Numbered from the stretch's first letter, positions 1 to 8,666 are shown. The stretch: 64,000 nt of DNA from Paenibacillus sp. FSL K6-0276 (GCF_037977235.1 NZ_CP150276.1:5146001-5210000); one strand, 5' to 3'. The notes: a model not told the origin generated them from the sequence alone. Numbers and translations are program-made.

Positions 1-86
1 ATAACTTGTACACATTTTGAGATCAATTCCATAATCTCTTCAATCTCATCCTGCTTAGCTTTTCTGATCCCATTTCCTACTTGCAT
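1..86 (-). CDS. GNAT-family acetyltransferase, N-terminal fragment cut by the window edge
   Basis: Only 28 codons are visible, running off the left edge. The start ATG is preceded by AGAGGGG about eight bases upstream. The peptide begins MQVGNGIRKAKQDEIEEIM, which matches the usual opening of GNAT N-acetyltransferases: an I-R-K-A strand followed by an acidic helix of the D-x-x-E-I-M-E-L-I type. The acetyl-CoA loop and the catalytic part lie outside the window, so the substrate cannot be guessed. The family call rests on this short opening only. Confidence 0.5.
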   Translation of the reverse strand, partial: MQVGNGIRKAKQDEIEEIMELISKCVQV

Positions 87-202
87 CCTGCTATCCCCTC
101 TTTCTTATCGACATCTGAAAACCGACTGAATAGATTCTTGTTTTAGAAGTCTATCATATTCAGAGACAAATTCCGATAGTAGGATGATTCCAGAGAAGAT
201 GC

Positions 203-222
203 AGTCCCTCTAAGTTGAGGGA
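203..222. repeat. Small perfect stem-loop (GTCCCTC / GAGGGAC) in the 87-294 gap
   Basis: The 208-base gap between the GNAT fragment and the small-protein operon contains no convincing gene. It holds a perfect 7-bp stem with a 6-base loop. The same GAGGGA/TCCCTC core recurs in the palindrome cluster at 12388-12584, so this may be an isolated member of that family. It lies about 75 bases beyond the stop of the operon and has no T-run, so it is a poor intrinsic terminator. Confidence 0.5.
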
Positions 223-294
223 CACGGAAAGATCAGAATAACGCGCTATAGATTAGATCTCCGGGTCCCTTCCTCTTAATTTACCTGCCGCTTC

Positions 295-711
295 TCAGTT
301 AAATTCCAGCTTATGCCCGTCCTCGAAGCCCTTGGCGAAACCGGCGTCGAACCCCACGTTGTATGCTTCGGTGTAGCCCTGCTGAAAGGCGTCTGCCGGT
401 GGCGTTTCCGGCGAAACGCCAAGGTCCGGGGGGAGCGGAATGACCTGTGGAGCAGGTGGAGCCTCGATAACCGGCACTACATGAACTGGTGCTTGAATAA
501 CCCTTACCTTTCGAACAAGCTTACGGCGGAGCCTTCTTTTCTTACGTACCAGAAGGCCTTTCTTTGTCTTTCCATAACGAACGATTTTCCGAGAAAGTCC
601 TCTGCGAGGTTTGCGGGCTAGACCTCTACGCACTTTCGTTTTCCGCGAGAGCAGCAGTGTGCGTTTGCGGGTTCTGCCTGAACGTAATGTTCTAAGGCTC
701 TTTTTCTTCAT
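295..711 (-). CDS. Small protein: Arg/Lys-rich N-terminal half, proline hinge, GxxxG-type tail
   Basis: The start is ATG with AGGAGG nine bases upstream, four bases after the stop of the preceding gene; this gives 138 residues. Residues 1-75 are extremely basic (RTLRSGRTRKRTLL, RKTKVRR, RKKRRLRRKL). A proline-rich hinge (PPAPQVIPLPPD) follows. The last 30 residues repeat an aromatic-glycine pattern with Gly every fourth residue (GYTEAYNVGFDAGFAKGFEDG), the kind of GxxxG helix packing also seen in FliH-like proteins. I do not recognise a family. The basic half resembles the basic N-terminal tails of the two glycosyltransferases at 10327-11310 and 11307-12149, and basic tracts of spore-coat proteins such as CotG, so a spore-surface role is possible. 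It is the last gene of a four-gene operon. Confidence 0.75.
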   Translation of the reverse strand: MKKKSLRTLRSGRTRKRTLLLSRKTKVRRGLARKPRRGLSRKIVRYGKTKKGLLVRKKRRLRRKLVRKVRVIQAPVHVVPVIEAPPAPQVIPLPPDLGVSPETPPADAFQQGYTEAYNVGFDAGFAKGFEDGHKLEFN

Positions 712-715
712 GCTT

Positions 716-1018
716 CTATTCCTCCTGTGCTCCATGATCTCTGGAGGTTCCTACGGCGTATGCCTTGCTCAGCCATGGCGCAGCAGGAATTCCCCGTTTC
801 GGTTGATGCAGTGAAATCCCGGTCATCATCCGGCACATCGCGCTCTGATACCCACTAAGGATTCTGATATTGTCGCTCAATTTGCGGGCCGTCAGCTCAG
901 ATTGCCCCGTCAATTCGGCGATGCTCTCCAAGATGGCCGCCAAAGCAGCCTGACTGCGCGAAATGGAGCGGATCATCTCCAACTTGACGGCATGTTCAGA
1001 GAGACGGTCCCCGCTCAT
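716..1018 (-). CDS. Small helical protein of unknown function (100 aa)
   Basis: The start ATG overlaps the stop of the upstream gene as ATGA, and GGAGAA sits eight bases before it, so translational coupling is likely. The protein is predicted to be mostly helical: an amphipathic segment (RSISRSQAALAAILESI) is followed by a second one (ARKLSDNIRILSGYQSAMCRMM). There is no signal peptide, membrane segment or recognised motif. Its helix-helix layout resembles those of the two genes upstream (an A-x-I-L-E/D motif near residue 30, then a second helix), which suggests divergent paralogues. The last 30 residues look unstructured. Confidence 0.7.
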   Translation of the reverse strand: MSGDRLSEHAVKLEMIRSISRSQAALAAILESIAELTGQSELTARKLSDNIRILSGYQSAMCRMMTGISLHQPKRGIPAAPWLSKAYAVGTSRDHGAQEE

Positions 1019-1362
1019 TTACTGTCTTCTCCAAAACTTAACCCATCACCTGACATGTCTCCAAAACCTTCCCCGCCGCCGTCATCTTCACCACTGCCCA
1101 GCACTGCTTTAAGATTGCTGTAGAGTCCGTTCTCCAGTTTAGTCAGCCCTTCGACCATTTCCACGATAACTTCGTGAATGGAGAGGGATTCCTTTAGCTG
1201 CTCTTCGTGAGATTCGAAAGCTCTCGCGTGGATATGATGCTGCGCCCACTGTTTTACCTTTTCAGCTTCAACCGCCTTAGCTTCCAGAATCATCGCAATG
1301 TTCCACTGGATAGTGGCGGTCGACTCCAGCATTTGCAGATAAGCCTTTTCTCTGCTCATCAT
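1015..1362 (-). CDS. Small helical protein with Gly/Asp-rich tail, unknown function (115 aa)
   Basis: Two adjacent ATG codons follow AGGAGG; the second, three bases downstream, has the better spacing. The N-terminal 85 residues are helical and charged (NIAMILEAKAVEAEKVKQW, then IVEMVEGLTKLENGLYSNL). The tail is a glycine/aspartate/serine stretch (GSGEDDGGGEGFGDMSGDG), very likely disordered and acidic. No family is recognised. The second gene of the operon, it ends in an ATGA overlap with the third. The shared pattern with its neighbours (a short helix with I-L-E-A or I-L-D-A, then a longer helix starting E-S) suggests one small helical family. Confidence 0.7.
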   Translation of the reverse strand: MMSREKAYLQMLESTATIQWNIAMILEAKAVEAEKVKQWAQHHIHARAFESHEEQLKESLSIHEVIVEMVEGLTKLENGLYSNLKAVLGSGEDDGGGEGFGDMSGDGLSFGEDSK

Positions 1363-1383
1363 CCGCCTCCTGCTCCTATAGCG

Positions 1384-1677
1384 TTACTCTTCGTCTTGAC
1401 CGTTCAATTCCTTAATCACTCTGCCTACCCCTTCAGCCATCGCTTCTTCCAGATCTGCAAGTGCGTTCAAGTAAGCAATAATATTCTTGTTTACTTGAGT
1501 TGAGCTTTCGATCATCCCGCTGATACCGTCAAAACCGGGATCTGCATCTGGCAGATCGTGGACAATTTGCGACATACGGACAGCCACATGGCGCTCAGCG
1601 TCTAGAATCCGCGCCATTTGTTCGTGCGTATGGGCCATGTGCTGCAGGACTTTAGTTATTTTATTCTGCACCTTCAT
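1384..1677 (-). CDS. Small helical protein, first gene of the four-gene operon (97 aa)
   Basis: The reading frame is open further upstream, but the ATG opening MKVQNKITK is preceded directly by AAAGGAG and gives a size matching its two neighbours, so it is preferred over the 127-residue version. The upstream extension would add a hydrophobic signal-like segment (MFRAVTCLYILG) but has no ribosome-binding site that I can see. The protein is helical: HEQMARILDAERHVAVRMSQI, then a second helix NKNIIAYLNALADLEEAMAEG, and an acidic end. No family is recognised. About 40 bases upstream is CATATGCTG, a sigma-K-like -10, with AC 17 bases before it; this is weak evidence for sporulation control. Confidence 0.65.
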   Translation of the reverse strand: MKVQNKITKVLQHMAHTHEQMARILDAERHVAVRMSQIVHDLPDADPGFDGISGMIESSTQVNKNIIAYLNALADLEEAMAEGVGRVIKELNGQDEE

Positions 1678-1827
1678 GTCTCCTTTGCTCAAACGCCCTG
1701 CTACAGCATATGCGGCAGAAGCCGGGACGGTGCCGAGGATATAAAGGCAAGTTACGGCTCTAAACAAGCGGATTGGCAGACGCAGGATACTTTAGAAGAT
1801 TGGAACAGGCCGTGTAAATGGAAAATA

Positions 1828-1871
1828 AAAGGCCAACAGCCCGATCCATTGGAACGGGCTGTTGGCCTTTT
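1828..1871. terminator. Bidirectional intrinsic terminator
   Basis: A perfect 16-bp stem (AAAGGCCAACAGCCCG paired with its complement) with an 11-base loop is flanked by A- and T-runs. It lies just past the stop of the large SLH gene on the minus strand. Confidence 0.9.
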
Positions 1872-1874
1872 GGA

Positions 1875-4800
1875 TTAATAATATTTATTAATAATTCTGT
1901 AAAAAAGAACCGCCGTTTCGGCGCGGGTTGCAGCTCCCGTTGGATGGAGTAATTTCCCGTCACCAAGGACAATGCCCTCCCTGACCAATACGGCTGCTGC
2001 CTTCACGGCATAATCAGCCACTTTGGAGGCATCCGCAAATTTGCCAAGGTCGGAGATGGAACTGGCATCTGCTAATTTTCCTGACTTCTGCAATGCTCTT
2101 ACGATGAATACCATCATATCCTGCCGGGAAATCTCTGCTCCCGGATTGAACCTGTTATCGCCGACTCCGCTGGCAATTCCCAATTGTTTGGCAATTCCCA
2201 ACGCTTCATAATAGTATGCGTCCTGATCGGCATCCGCAAAGCTCACTTCAAAACCAGCCTTTAAATCAAACGCTCTGACCAAAATCAATATAAAGTCCGC
2301 TCTTTTCATCTTGGCACCCGGTTCGAAGAAAGTACTAGACGTTCCCTGAACGATTCCTTTAGCCGCAAGAGCTTCGATAGCCTCCTTGGCCCACAAGAAA
2401 GGGCTGCCGATATCGCTGAAAGCAGATCTAGTTGGTTCCGGTGCCGGGGTTGTCGCCGGAACTTCACTTGGCTTCACCGCTGCCGGCGTTGGAGTAGGAG
2501 TTGGTGTTGAACTGCCCCCTCCTCCGCTGCTGCCCGAGCCACCGTCCCCGCTGGCCTTTAATGTAGATACGATTCTCACATTGCTTATCTTGGACGTATT
2601 TCCTGCTGCATCAACAGCTATAATATAGTATTTGTACTGGGTATCCGTAGATAACCCGCTATCTCTGTATTCTGTTGCCTTTAGGGTCTTGATTTCAACG
2701 TCATTGCGGTAAATCTTGTATCCCGTCACTCCCAAATTATCCGTGGACGGCGTCCATTTCAAATCGATGGCAGAGCTGGATACCGCCTCCGCTCTCTCTA
2801 TCGTTGGTTCTATAGGTGCCTCTGTATCCACGATGGTTGGTGTCCACCAGTTGCCGGATACAACAATCATGCTGAGCAAACGCAGATTATTGCCAAAATA
2901 TAAATCGTCTTCGGTTGAGACGGCCGCATTGTGATCCCATAATTTATTGAGCCACTCCTGATTGGAGGAATCGATCATGGCGCTAACCATCATGGGTGCG
3001 GAGAAGGAAGTATCTGCATAATCATTTAATGCTGCCGAGCCGTCAAGCTTATATCCCGCAAGAATCTTGTTCGGATCATTATCCGCCATGGTTCGAATCC
3101 AGCGGTTCAACGCGCCGAGCTGCCCTTTAGCTCGGGTGTCGCCTGTCAGGAGATAATCCGTACCGATCCGCCAAGGTATACGGGAAGAGTTGTAGTTGTA
3201 ATCTCCGTCATTTTCCGATTCCAGGAAGTATCCATCCGGGGTATCCCATTTCTTCTGGCTTACCGGTTTGTATTTCCCATCGGCATTGTCTTTGTACACA
3301 AAGTCCGGCAACAAACCGGCTTTCGGACTGTAATTTTCATACAGACTATTAATGATGTTGTACGTCTTATCGGCAACACGGTCCCAATTGGCGTCACCGG
3401 ATACATTCTTGAAATCTTTCAAATGCTGCAGCATAAAATCAGACGGACGTGTAGCATTGCCGAACATGGGATCATTGTCACTGACCCAATCCGCTAATTT
3501 CAATGTCCACTCGGAATGGTTGACATCACTTTCCATAATGGCGTTGATTACCTTTTTGGCCTGGGACAGATAGTTAATCTCCCCGCTGCTGCCCCATTGG
3601 CTGTCGGCAAGCAGGAGGGCGTAAGCAATGTCCATATCGCCGTCGGTTGCTGAATCCACACCATTGATATCTATTATTTCCGTGCCGGTATCCGCTTGCT
3701 GCCAGGCCATTAAATCGGGATTGATTTCGCTTGGATGTGCTCTGAAATAGCGATACATCCCGTCAAAATACTTCTTAGCCTCCGGATCATGACCCGCGAG
3801 CAAAGCGGTAATCAGCATTCCGTAGCCATGTGCTTCCGAAACTGTAATCTCATTATTCTCAAACCAGTCGCCGTCGCTATACCACACGTAATATTGGTCT
3901 GACTGATATGGATTTTGTTTCAGATATTTCGTTTTCCACTCGTTATATAATCTGCCCACCGTAGCGTCCAGTTGGGCCTGAGTCAAGTGATTCGGCTTAA
4001 TGGAGCCTGCCACATAAGACGTATGCTGCGGAAATGCCTTATGGACACCCTCTCCAGTGGATGAAGGTTTGGTCGTTACTTGAACGGTATTGCTCGCCAG
4101 TGATTCCATCCCTTCTGCATTATAGGCCTTCACAGCATAACTATAGGCCGTATCGGGAGTTAACCCGGTATCGCCGTAGGAGATTTCCTTCGTCGTGCCG
4201 ACCTTGCTGCCGTTGCGGTATACGTTGTAGCCCGCTGCCTGGATGTTGCCGGCCGAAGCCGTCCATTTCAGGTTGATTTGGTAAGGAGAAACCGCAGTTC
4301 CTTTTAAATCTGAAGGTGCTGAAGGCGGCTCCGACTCACTTGGACCTTCGATTGTGCTGACTTCGACCGGATCTGAATTGATTCTTGTGCCGACCGCTTT
4401 GACGATAAATTCATATTTTTTCGCAGGATTGATATCATCTACCGTGTAGCTGTATTCCGTTTGACCTTCCGCTGCCGGTACATATTTACTCCAGTGTGTC
4501 TTCACCTTGTCGTTCTTCTCATAAATCCGGAATCCTCTTACCGGTTCTGTACTTGCGGAAGGTGCACTCCAGGTCAGAACCGCCTTGCTGCCGTTCAATT
4601 TCACCTTCACCGCTTCCGCCGGGTCCGGCTTGATGTCCGTTCTCTTGATCCCATACTTGTCATATGCCTTTAGTCCGTCGCCAACGGTGTCCGGCTGATT
4701 CTCATCCGCTACGGCTGCGGTATACGCTGTAAAGGAAAGCACCCGGTCTGTGATGGAAACATCCGTAAACATCTTCTTCTCCGGCTGTTCGTCGATAGCT

Positions 4801-7034
4801 GCAAAGTAATCATCATAAGGAACCGTATTCCCTTTTTCGTCCCGAATCTCGCGGGGTTCTCCATTCTCATCCAGTTCATATTGATTGTTCTTATAATAGA
4901 ATTTATTTCCGAATGCATTGGACATGAGATAGACCGTACCTTTGGGGTTGAGCGCATTGCCCTCTCCATCAAATGTCAGCTTCTCCTTGGGAATAACTTC
5001 ATCATTGTACATTTGGAAGGATCTCATATACATATGATCATGAGCCTCGAACACCATATCGATACCCATCTCGTCAAAGGCGGGAATCAGGTATTTCTTG
5101 TAAAACTGGACGCGATCGTCTTCCCATTGTGCAGAGTTGTCGCCTGCTGCATAGGGGCTTTTGTGAAAAGTAACAAACTTCCACTTCTTGTCGCTGCGGG
5201 CGACAGTACTCTTCATCCAGGCCACTTGGTCCCAGAATTGGTCATCCGCCCATTCCACATCTTTCCCATTCTCTGCAAGTGCCCCCGAATACTGCGAATT
5301 GAAGACAAGATAGAGTGCATCACCATATTCAAAAGAATACACAGAGCCTTCATTGGTGTCCGCAACAACCTGTTTCGGCAAGTTGAAATGGTTATAGAAG
5401 TTGTTATTCGGTGTCGTCTCGTCTCCGTCATAATCCATGACCTCATGACCGCCAAGTACAGGCACATATGGCACTTGCAGCAATTGATTCTGGGCTGCTC
5501 CGAGCATCCATTGCCACTGCTCCTCCAAATCACCATTATCCACCAGATCTCCGGCGCTGATCAGGAATTTAGGGTCGCCTATATAATCAGCTGCTTTCCG
5601 GAAGGTATCACCCCAAGGCTCAAAGTCAGACTTGCTGGAAGCCTGTGAATCGGAACCGGCGATAAAACGAAAAGGCTGGTGGCCGGCAGCATCCGTAGTG
5701 AACGAGCCGATAGAGCTCCAATCACCCGATTTGCCGTTACCTGCCCGAAACTTATAAGCTGTTCCCGGTTGAAGCTGGTCTGCAATGACTTTATGACTGA
5801 TAAATTTCGTTTTATGGTTCGTGCTTCTGTCGCTTTTACTCTTAAAGGTCTCAATTTCTTCGGCCACTCCCTGATAAGTCAAAGCCCCGTTCTCCGGGAA
5901 AATGTTCCCCATAACCTTTGAGGCTTCTACAACCTGTACCACGGTATCCGTCATTGCATCCGTATACCAGGCCAAGGCAATGCTCGTCTTTGGATCTCCG
6001 TTAAACGTCATATTGATGGATTTAGGAGCAAGAGGCGAATCCTGAACGCCAAAACTCCAGGAAGTTTCCCGAACCAGCGGCACATGATCTGCACCCTTGA
6101 TAAGCTCCTTGGGTACAGCTACCGTGTAAGACTTCCCATAAGTCAACGGAGGATGGTTTATCCGCAAAGTATCTCTGTTTAAGACTTCAAGTGTAACCCC
6201 ATCAACCGGTTGATGATTCTCATCGGCAAATTGGACAGCATAACCCGGATCAAGGGTAAAGGCTTTGTTGAATTTGATTTCAACGGGAGCTTCGGGAGGC
6301 ACATTTCCAGAGCCGTCTGCTGGCTGCTGCACAAGATCTACGGTAGGAATGACAGGTTCTTTCCCCGGGATCGGCTCGCCGGACACTTTGATATTTCGGA
6401 TTCTACTGGAACCTGAACCCCCTATGCCCTCATCATTCCCCCTGGTGTTGCTATCGGAGCTGACAATCCAGCGAATATATAATATTTCCCGATCATTGCT
6501 GTTCAGAAGGGGAGTATTCACCAGTCTGCAGGTATCGCCCGGGCAATCAAAACTGGAGACGGCCATTTTAAGATTCGTATTCGGCACATCCTCCCACGTT
6601 TTGCGGTCTACACTCGTCTGCACTTTGAAATCACGCGGACCTGACCCGGATGAATTTTGCTCAGAGGATAAGGTGATATTCTCAAATCCGGTTGTAGACA
6701 CGGTAGCAAGCCAATACTTGTTCCCGTTGCCATTGTCCCAGCCCTGATAGCTGATCGCTTTCTTGCTTACATCCACATCCTCGAACACACCGCCTACATT
6801 GCGAAAAGTAGACGCTGTCTCATAGATGCCGTATGTAGCCGAGATTACCCCCACATTTTCAGCGGCCTCATCAAACTCCCATTCGGCAATCGTCTTTACA
6901 CCGGGTATTGAATCTGAACCGACAGCATCTGGTGCAGGTGCAGCATTTGCAATCTGGTATGGCAGCAGTAAAAGCACAAGCAACAAAGAAATGGATTGGT
7001 GCAGCCTTCTTTTCAAATGACCCTTCTTTTGCAC
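1875..7034 (-). CDS. S-layer-anchored fusion enzyme: calcineurin-like phosphoesterase plus GH8 glycoside hydrolase
   Basis: The start is GTG with AGAGGGA upstream. Domains in order: signal peptide (about 1-31, ending ANAA); jelly-roll-like module (45-220); Big_5-like Ig domain (232-330); Fn3-like lead and calcineurin-like phosphoesterase (335-790); two Fn3 domains (805-1000); GH8 (1005-1370); a third Fn3; a Ser/Gly/Pro/Thr linker; three SLH repeats (about 1540-1719). Phosphoesterase metal motifs are GSDSQ, GDLVDNG, GGHE, TFHK and AHDH; the usual GNHE has Gly for Asn. GH8 shows the general-acid motif SEAHGYGM and DMDIAYALLLAD with the second acidic residue. GH8 enzymes cut beta-1,4-linked glucans, chitosan or xylan. 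It should be exported and held on the cell wall. Joining a phosphoesterase and a GH8 suggests a phosphorylated or otherwise decorated polysaccharide as substrate (inference). The divergent AraC gene is the likely regulator. Confidence 0.92.
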   Translation of the reverse strand: MQKKGHLKRRLHQSISLLLVLLLLPYQIANAAPAPDAVGSDSIPGVKTIAEWEFDEAAENVGVISATYGIYETASTFRNVGGVFEDVDVSKKAISYQGWDNGNGNKYWLATVSTTGFENITLSSEQNSSGSGPRDFKVQTSVDRKTWEDVPNTNLKMAVSSFDCPGDTCRLVNTPLLNSNDREILYIRWIVSSDSNTRGNDEGIGGSGSSRIRNIKVSGEPIPGKEPVIPTVDLVQQPADGSGNVPPEAPVEIKFNKAFTLDPGYAVQFADENHQPVDGVTLEVLNRDTLRINHPPLTYGKSYTVAVPKELIKGADHVPLVRETSWSFGVQDSPLAPKSINMTFNGDPKTSIALAWYTDAMTDTVVQVVEASKVMGNIFPENGALTYQGVAEEIETFKSKSDRSTNHKTKFISHKVIADQLQPGTAYKFRAGNGKSGDWSSIGSFTTDAAGHQPFRFIAGSDSQASSKSDFEPWGDTFRKAADYIGDPKFLISAGDLVDNGDLEEQWQWMLGAAQNQLLQVPYVPVLGGHEVMDYDGDETTPNNNFYNHFNLPKQVVADTNEGSVYSFEYGDALYLVFNSQYSGALAENGKDVEWADDQFWDQVAWMKSTVARSDKKWKFVTFHKSPYAAGDNSAQWEDDRVQFYKKYLIPAFDEMGIDMVFEAHDHMYMRSFQMYNDEVIPKEKLTFDGEGNALNPKGTVYLMSNAFGNKFYYKNNQYELDENGEPREIRDEKGNTVPYDDYFAAIDEQPEKKMFTDVSITDRVLSFTAYTAAVADENQPDTVGDGLKAYDKYGIKRTDIKPDPAEAVKVKLNGSKAVLTWSAPSASTEPVRGFRIYEKNDKVKTHWSKYVPAAEGQTEYSYTVDDINPAKKYEFIVKAVGTRINSDPVEVSTIEGPSESEPPSAPSDLKGTAVSPYQINLKWTASAGNIQAAGYNVYRNGSKVGTTKEISYGDTGLTPDTAYSYAVKAYNAEGMESLASNTVQVTTKPSSTGEGVHKAFPQHTSYVAGSIKPNHLTQAQLDATVGRLYNEWKTKYLKQNPYQSDQYYVWYSDGDWFENNEITVSEAHGYGMLITALLAGHDPEAKKYFDGMYRYFRAHPSEINPDLMAWQQADTGTEIIDINGVDSATDGDMDIAYALLLADSQWGSSGEINYLSQAKKVINAIMESDVNHSEWTLKLADWVSDNDPMFGNATRPSDFMLQHLKDFKNVSGDANWDRVADKTYNIINSLYENYSPKAGLLPDFVYKDNADGKYKPVSQKKWDTPDGYFLESENDGDYNYNSSRIPWRIGTDYLLTGDTRAKGQLGALNRWIRTMADNDPNKILAGYKLDGSAALNDYADTSFSAPMMVSAMIDSSNQEWLNKLWDHNAAVSTEDDLYFGNNLRLLSMIVVSGNWWTPTIVDTEAPIEPTIERAEAVSSSAIDLKWTPSTDNLGVTGYKIYRNDVEIKTLKATEYRDSGLSTDTQYKYYIIAVDAAGNTSKISNVRIVSTLKASGDGGSGSSGGGGSSTPTPTPTPAAVKPSEVPATTPAPEPTRSAFSDIGSPFLWAKEAIEALAAKGIVQGTSSTFFEPGAKMKRADFILILVRAFDLKAGFEVSFADADQDAYYYEALGIAKQLGIASGVGDNRFNPGAEISRQDMMVFIVRALQKSGKLADASSISDLGKFADASKVADYAVKAAAVLVREGIVLGDGKLLHPTGAATRAETAVLFYRIINKYY

Positions 7035-7062
7035 TCTCGTTCCCTCTTTTCGCAGATAATAG

Positions 7063-7076
7063 TTTAAGCGCTTTAA
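7063..7076. promoter_or_regulatory. cre-like palindrome just upstream of the SLH phosphoesterase-GH8 gene
   Basis: TTTAAGCGCTTTAA reads nearly the same on both strands around a central GCGC. It fits the inner part of the CcpA catabolite-response consensus, with mismatches at the outer positions. It sits about 30 bases upstream of the start codon, where a bound repressor would block the promoter or elongation. A different LacI-family protein could equally use it. Confidence 0.4.
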
Positions 7077-7262
7077 CTTTCACTCGCAGCGGACCCTGAT
7101 TATCTTTCCCCCTCCTTCAATACGATTTATATGTAAATATAGCGCATTCATTTCTATTCAATCTCTGCATATTTTGTTATCGTTAATGATTTTCTACTTT
7201 TACCGCTATTTAATTTCTAGCCTGTTCAACAGGTCAATGAACGTGATACGATTGATTCAGGT

Positions 7263-8183
7263 ATGGATCATGTTTCTGCGAGGATCATTCCCGCCGGATT
7301 GGAGATGACACCCCTGGAAATCAACTTCTATAAGTCTGATCCCTTTCACATTAGCCGCGAGAAAAAAAATGTCTCAAGTATGCCTTCAAATCATTATCAC
7401 GATGCTTATGAAATTCTCTACTTAGTGTCTGGAGAGCTGTACTATTTTATAGAAGACCGAACCTTTCAAATCGTCAGCGGGGTTTTATTGTTCATTAACG
7501 CCAATGACCTGCACAGACTGATTAATGTAAACGGTACGATGTACGAAAGAGTTACTTTATTGTTTAAAAGGGAGTTCCTTCGCGACTTTTTTGCGGACAG
7601 CCCTCTTCCATCCGACCTCTTCTCCTGCTTTCACTCCAGATCAAATGCGATCAAGTTAAGCGGCAACGACCAGATCTTTATCGAGAATCTTTTTAGCAAA
7701 TTGATTCATGAAGACACCAAGAGACCTCCAGGTTTCGACTACTATCGGAAAATCCTGTTGATGGAGCTGCTGATCTTCATCCAACGAAAAAAGCTTCCGG
7801 ATCAAAACGAGCATTTTGTAGAAACGAACCGGACCCATAAGAAAATTTCCCAAATCATCCATTTCATCAACGGTAACTTCGCTGAGCCTCTGTCTCTGGA
7901 ATACATATCGGACAGGTTCTCCATAAGCACCTCCCATTTAAGCCGAACGTTCAAGGACACAACCGGTTTTACTTTCATCGAATATATAAATAACACCCGC
8001 CTGAAAGAAGCCCGCTCTCTGCTGCAAGACTCCAAATTAACCGTTTCGGAAATCGCTGAGCGTACTGGATTTGGTAACCTGACCCATTTTGGAAGAGTAT
8101 TTAAAACCATGACCGGAACCTCACCGCTCAAATACCGCAAACAGAACCGGGTTGATGAAGATAATATCTCTACGCAGGCTTGA
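7263..8183 (+). CDS. AraC-family transcriptional regulator with N-terminal cupin domain
   Basis: A 306-residue regulator. Residues 20-150 form a cupin-like sensor (SNHYHDAYEILYLVSGELYY and the following strands). The C-terminal 100 residues carry two helix-turn-helix motifs typical of AraC/XylS: LEYISDRFSISTSHLSRTF and VSEIAERTGFGNLTHFGRVF, followed by TGTSPLKYRK. It is transcribed divergently from the phosphoesterase-GH8 gene with about 230 bases between starts, so it likely controls that gene in response to a sugar. The first ATG lacks a clear ribosome-binding site; an in-frame ATG at 7305 follows GGAG too closely to be clearly better, so the start is uncertain. Confidence 0.9.
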   Translation: MDHVSARIIPAGLEMTPLEINFYKSDPFHISREKKNVSSMPSNHYHDAYEILYLVSGELYYFIEDRTFQIVSGVLLFINANDLHRLINVNGTMYERVTLLFKREFLRDFFADSPLPSDLFSCFHSRSNAIKLSGNDQIFIENLFSKLIHEDTKRPPGFDYYRKILLMELLIFIQRKKLPDQNEHFVETNRTHKKISQIIHFINGNFAEPLSLEYISDRFSISTSHLSRTFKDTTGFTFIEYINNTRLKEARSLLQDSKLTVSEIAERTGFGNLTHFGRVFKTMTGTSPLKYRKQNRVDEDNISTQA

Positions 8184-8220
8184 GATCGGGTCCTTCGTCC
8201 GGACTGCTGCGCCAATCAAG

Positions 8221-8274
8221 AAAAAACGGGAGCCGTCCCATAAGGACGACCCCCGTTTCTCGTAGAAATATAAG
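8221..8274. repeat. Dispersed bipartite-hairpin element, first-hairpin copy
   Basis: It contains AAACGGG...CCGTCC...GGACG...CCCGTTTCT followed by the conserved GTAGAAATATAAG. Only the first hairpin and the start of the linker are present. It joins directly to the end of the alcohol dehydrogenase remnant. Confidence 0.7.
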
Positions 8275-8571
8275 CCGATGATTTCCGTACCATCCAGAAC
8301 CGTATTTAAAATCGGCACTTCCATCTTCTCAGGCGGCAGCCCCACCAGGACAAGTGTTCCGCCCCGTTTTAAGGATGAATAGGGATTGTCAAAAGCTTTT
8401 TTGTTCACTGCAGTAACAATGCTGGCCTGGACCCCGCCCAACTCGCTTTTGATCTTTTCCGCCGGATTTTCTGCAGTTGGATCTATAACAAGGTCCGCAC
8501 CCAACTGCTTGGCAAGTTTCAGCTTTTCGGCGGAAGTATTAACGGTGACTACCTTCAGCCAGTCTGCTCCC
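8275..8571 (-). pseudogene. Remnant of a zinc-type alcohol dehydrogenase (AdhP-like), Rossmann part only
   Basis: About 100 codons in one frame match the cofactor-binding half of zinc-dependent alcohol dehydrogenases: KLKLAKQLGADLVIDP, then GGVQASIVTAVNKKAF, then SLKRGGTLVLVGLPPEKM and DGTEIIG. Intact proteins have about 340 residues. The N-terminal catalytic zinc-binding half and the GLGHLA nucleotide loop are missing, and the reading frame runs into unrelated DNA on both sides. At its 3' end the homology stops exactly where a dispersed hairpin element begins, and another copy of that element lies about 100 bases beyond its 5' end. The gene was probably destroyed by rearrangement or by insertion of these elements. 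Confidence 0.8.
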
Positions 8572-8666
8572 CCTCGAAATTGTAATTTCTTATAGTATAC
8601 TGCGGCACACCAAACTTTAACCAAGTTCCCCCGCTCCATCCATAAGATCCCGCTATCCCCCCACCC

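Noticed and set aside
1678..1767. N-terminal signal-like extension of the first small protein of the operon
   Set aside because: No ribosome-binding site at that start, while the internal ATG has AAAGGAG and gives a size like its neighbours; not excluded fully.
4881..5648. A 255-codon plus-strand frame inside the phosphoesterase-GH8 gene
   Set aside because: It lies wholly antisense to clear domain-coding sequence, has no ribosome-binding site and no recognisable fold.
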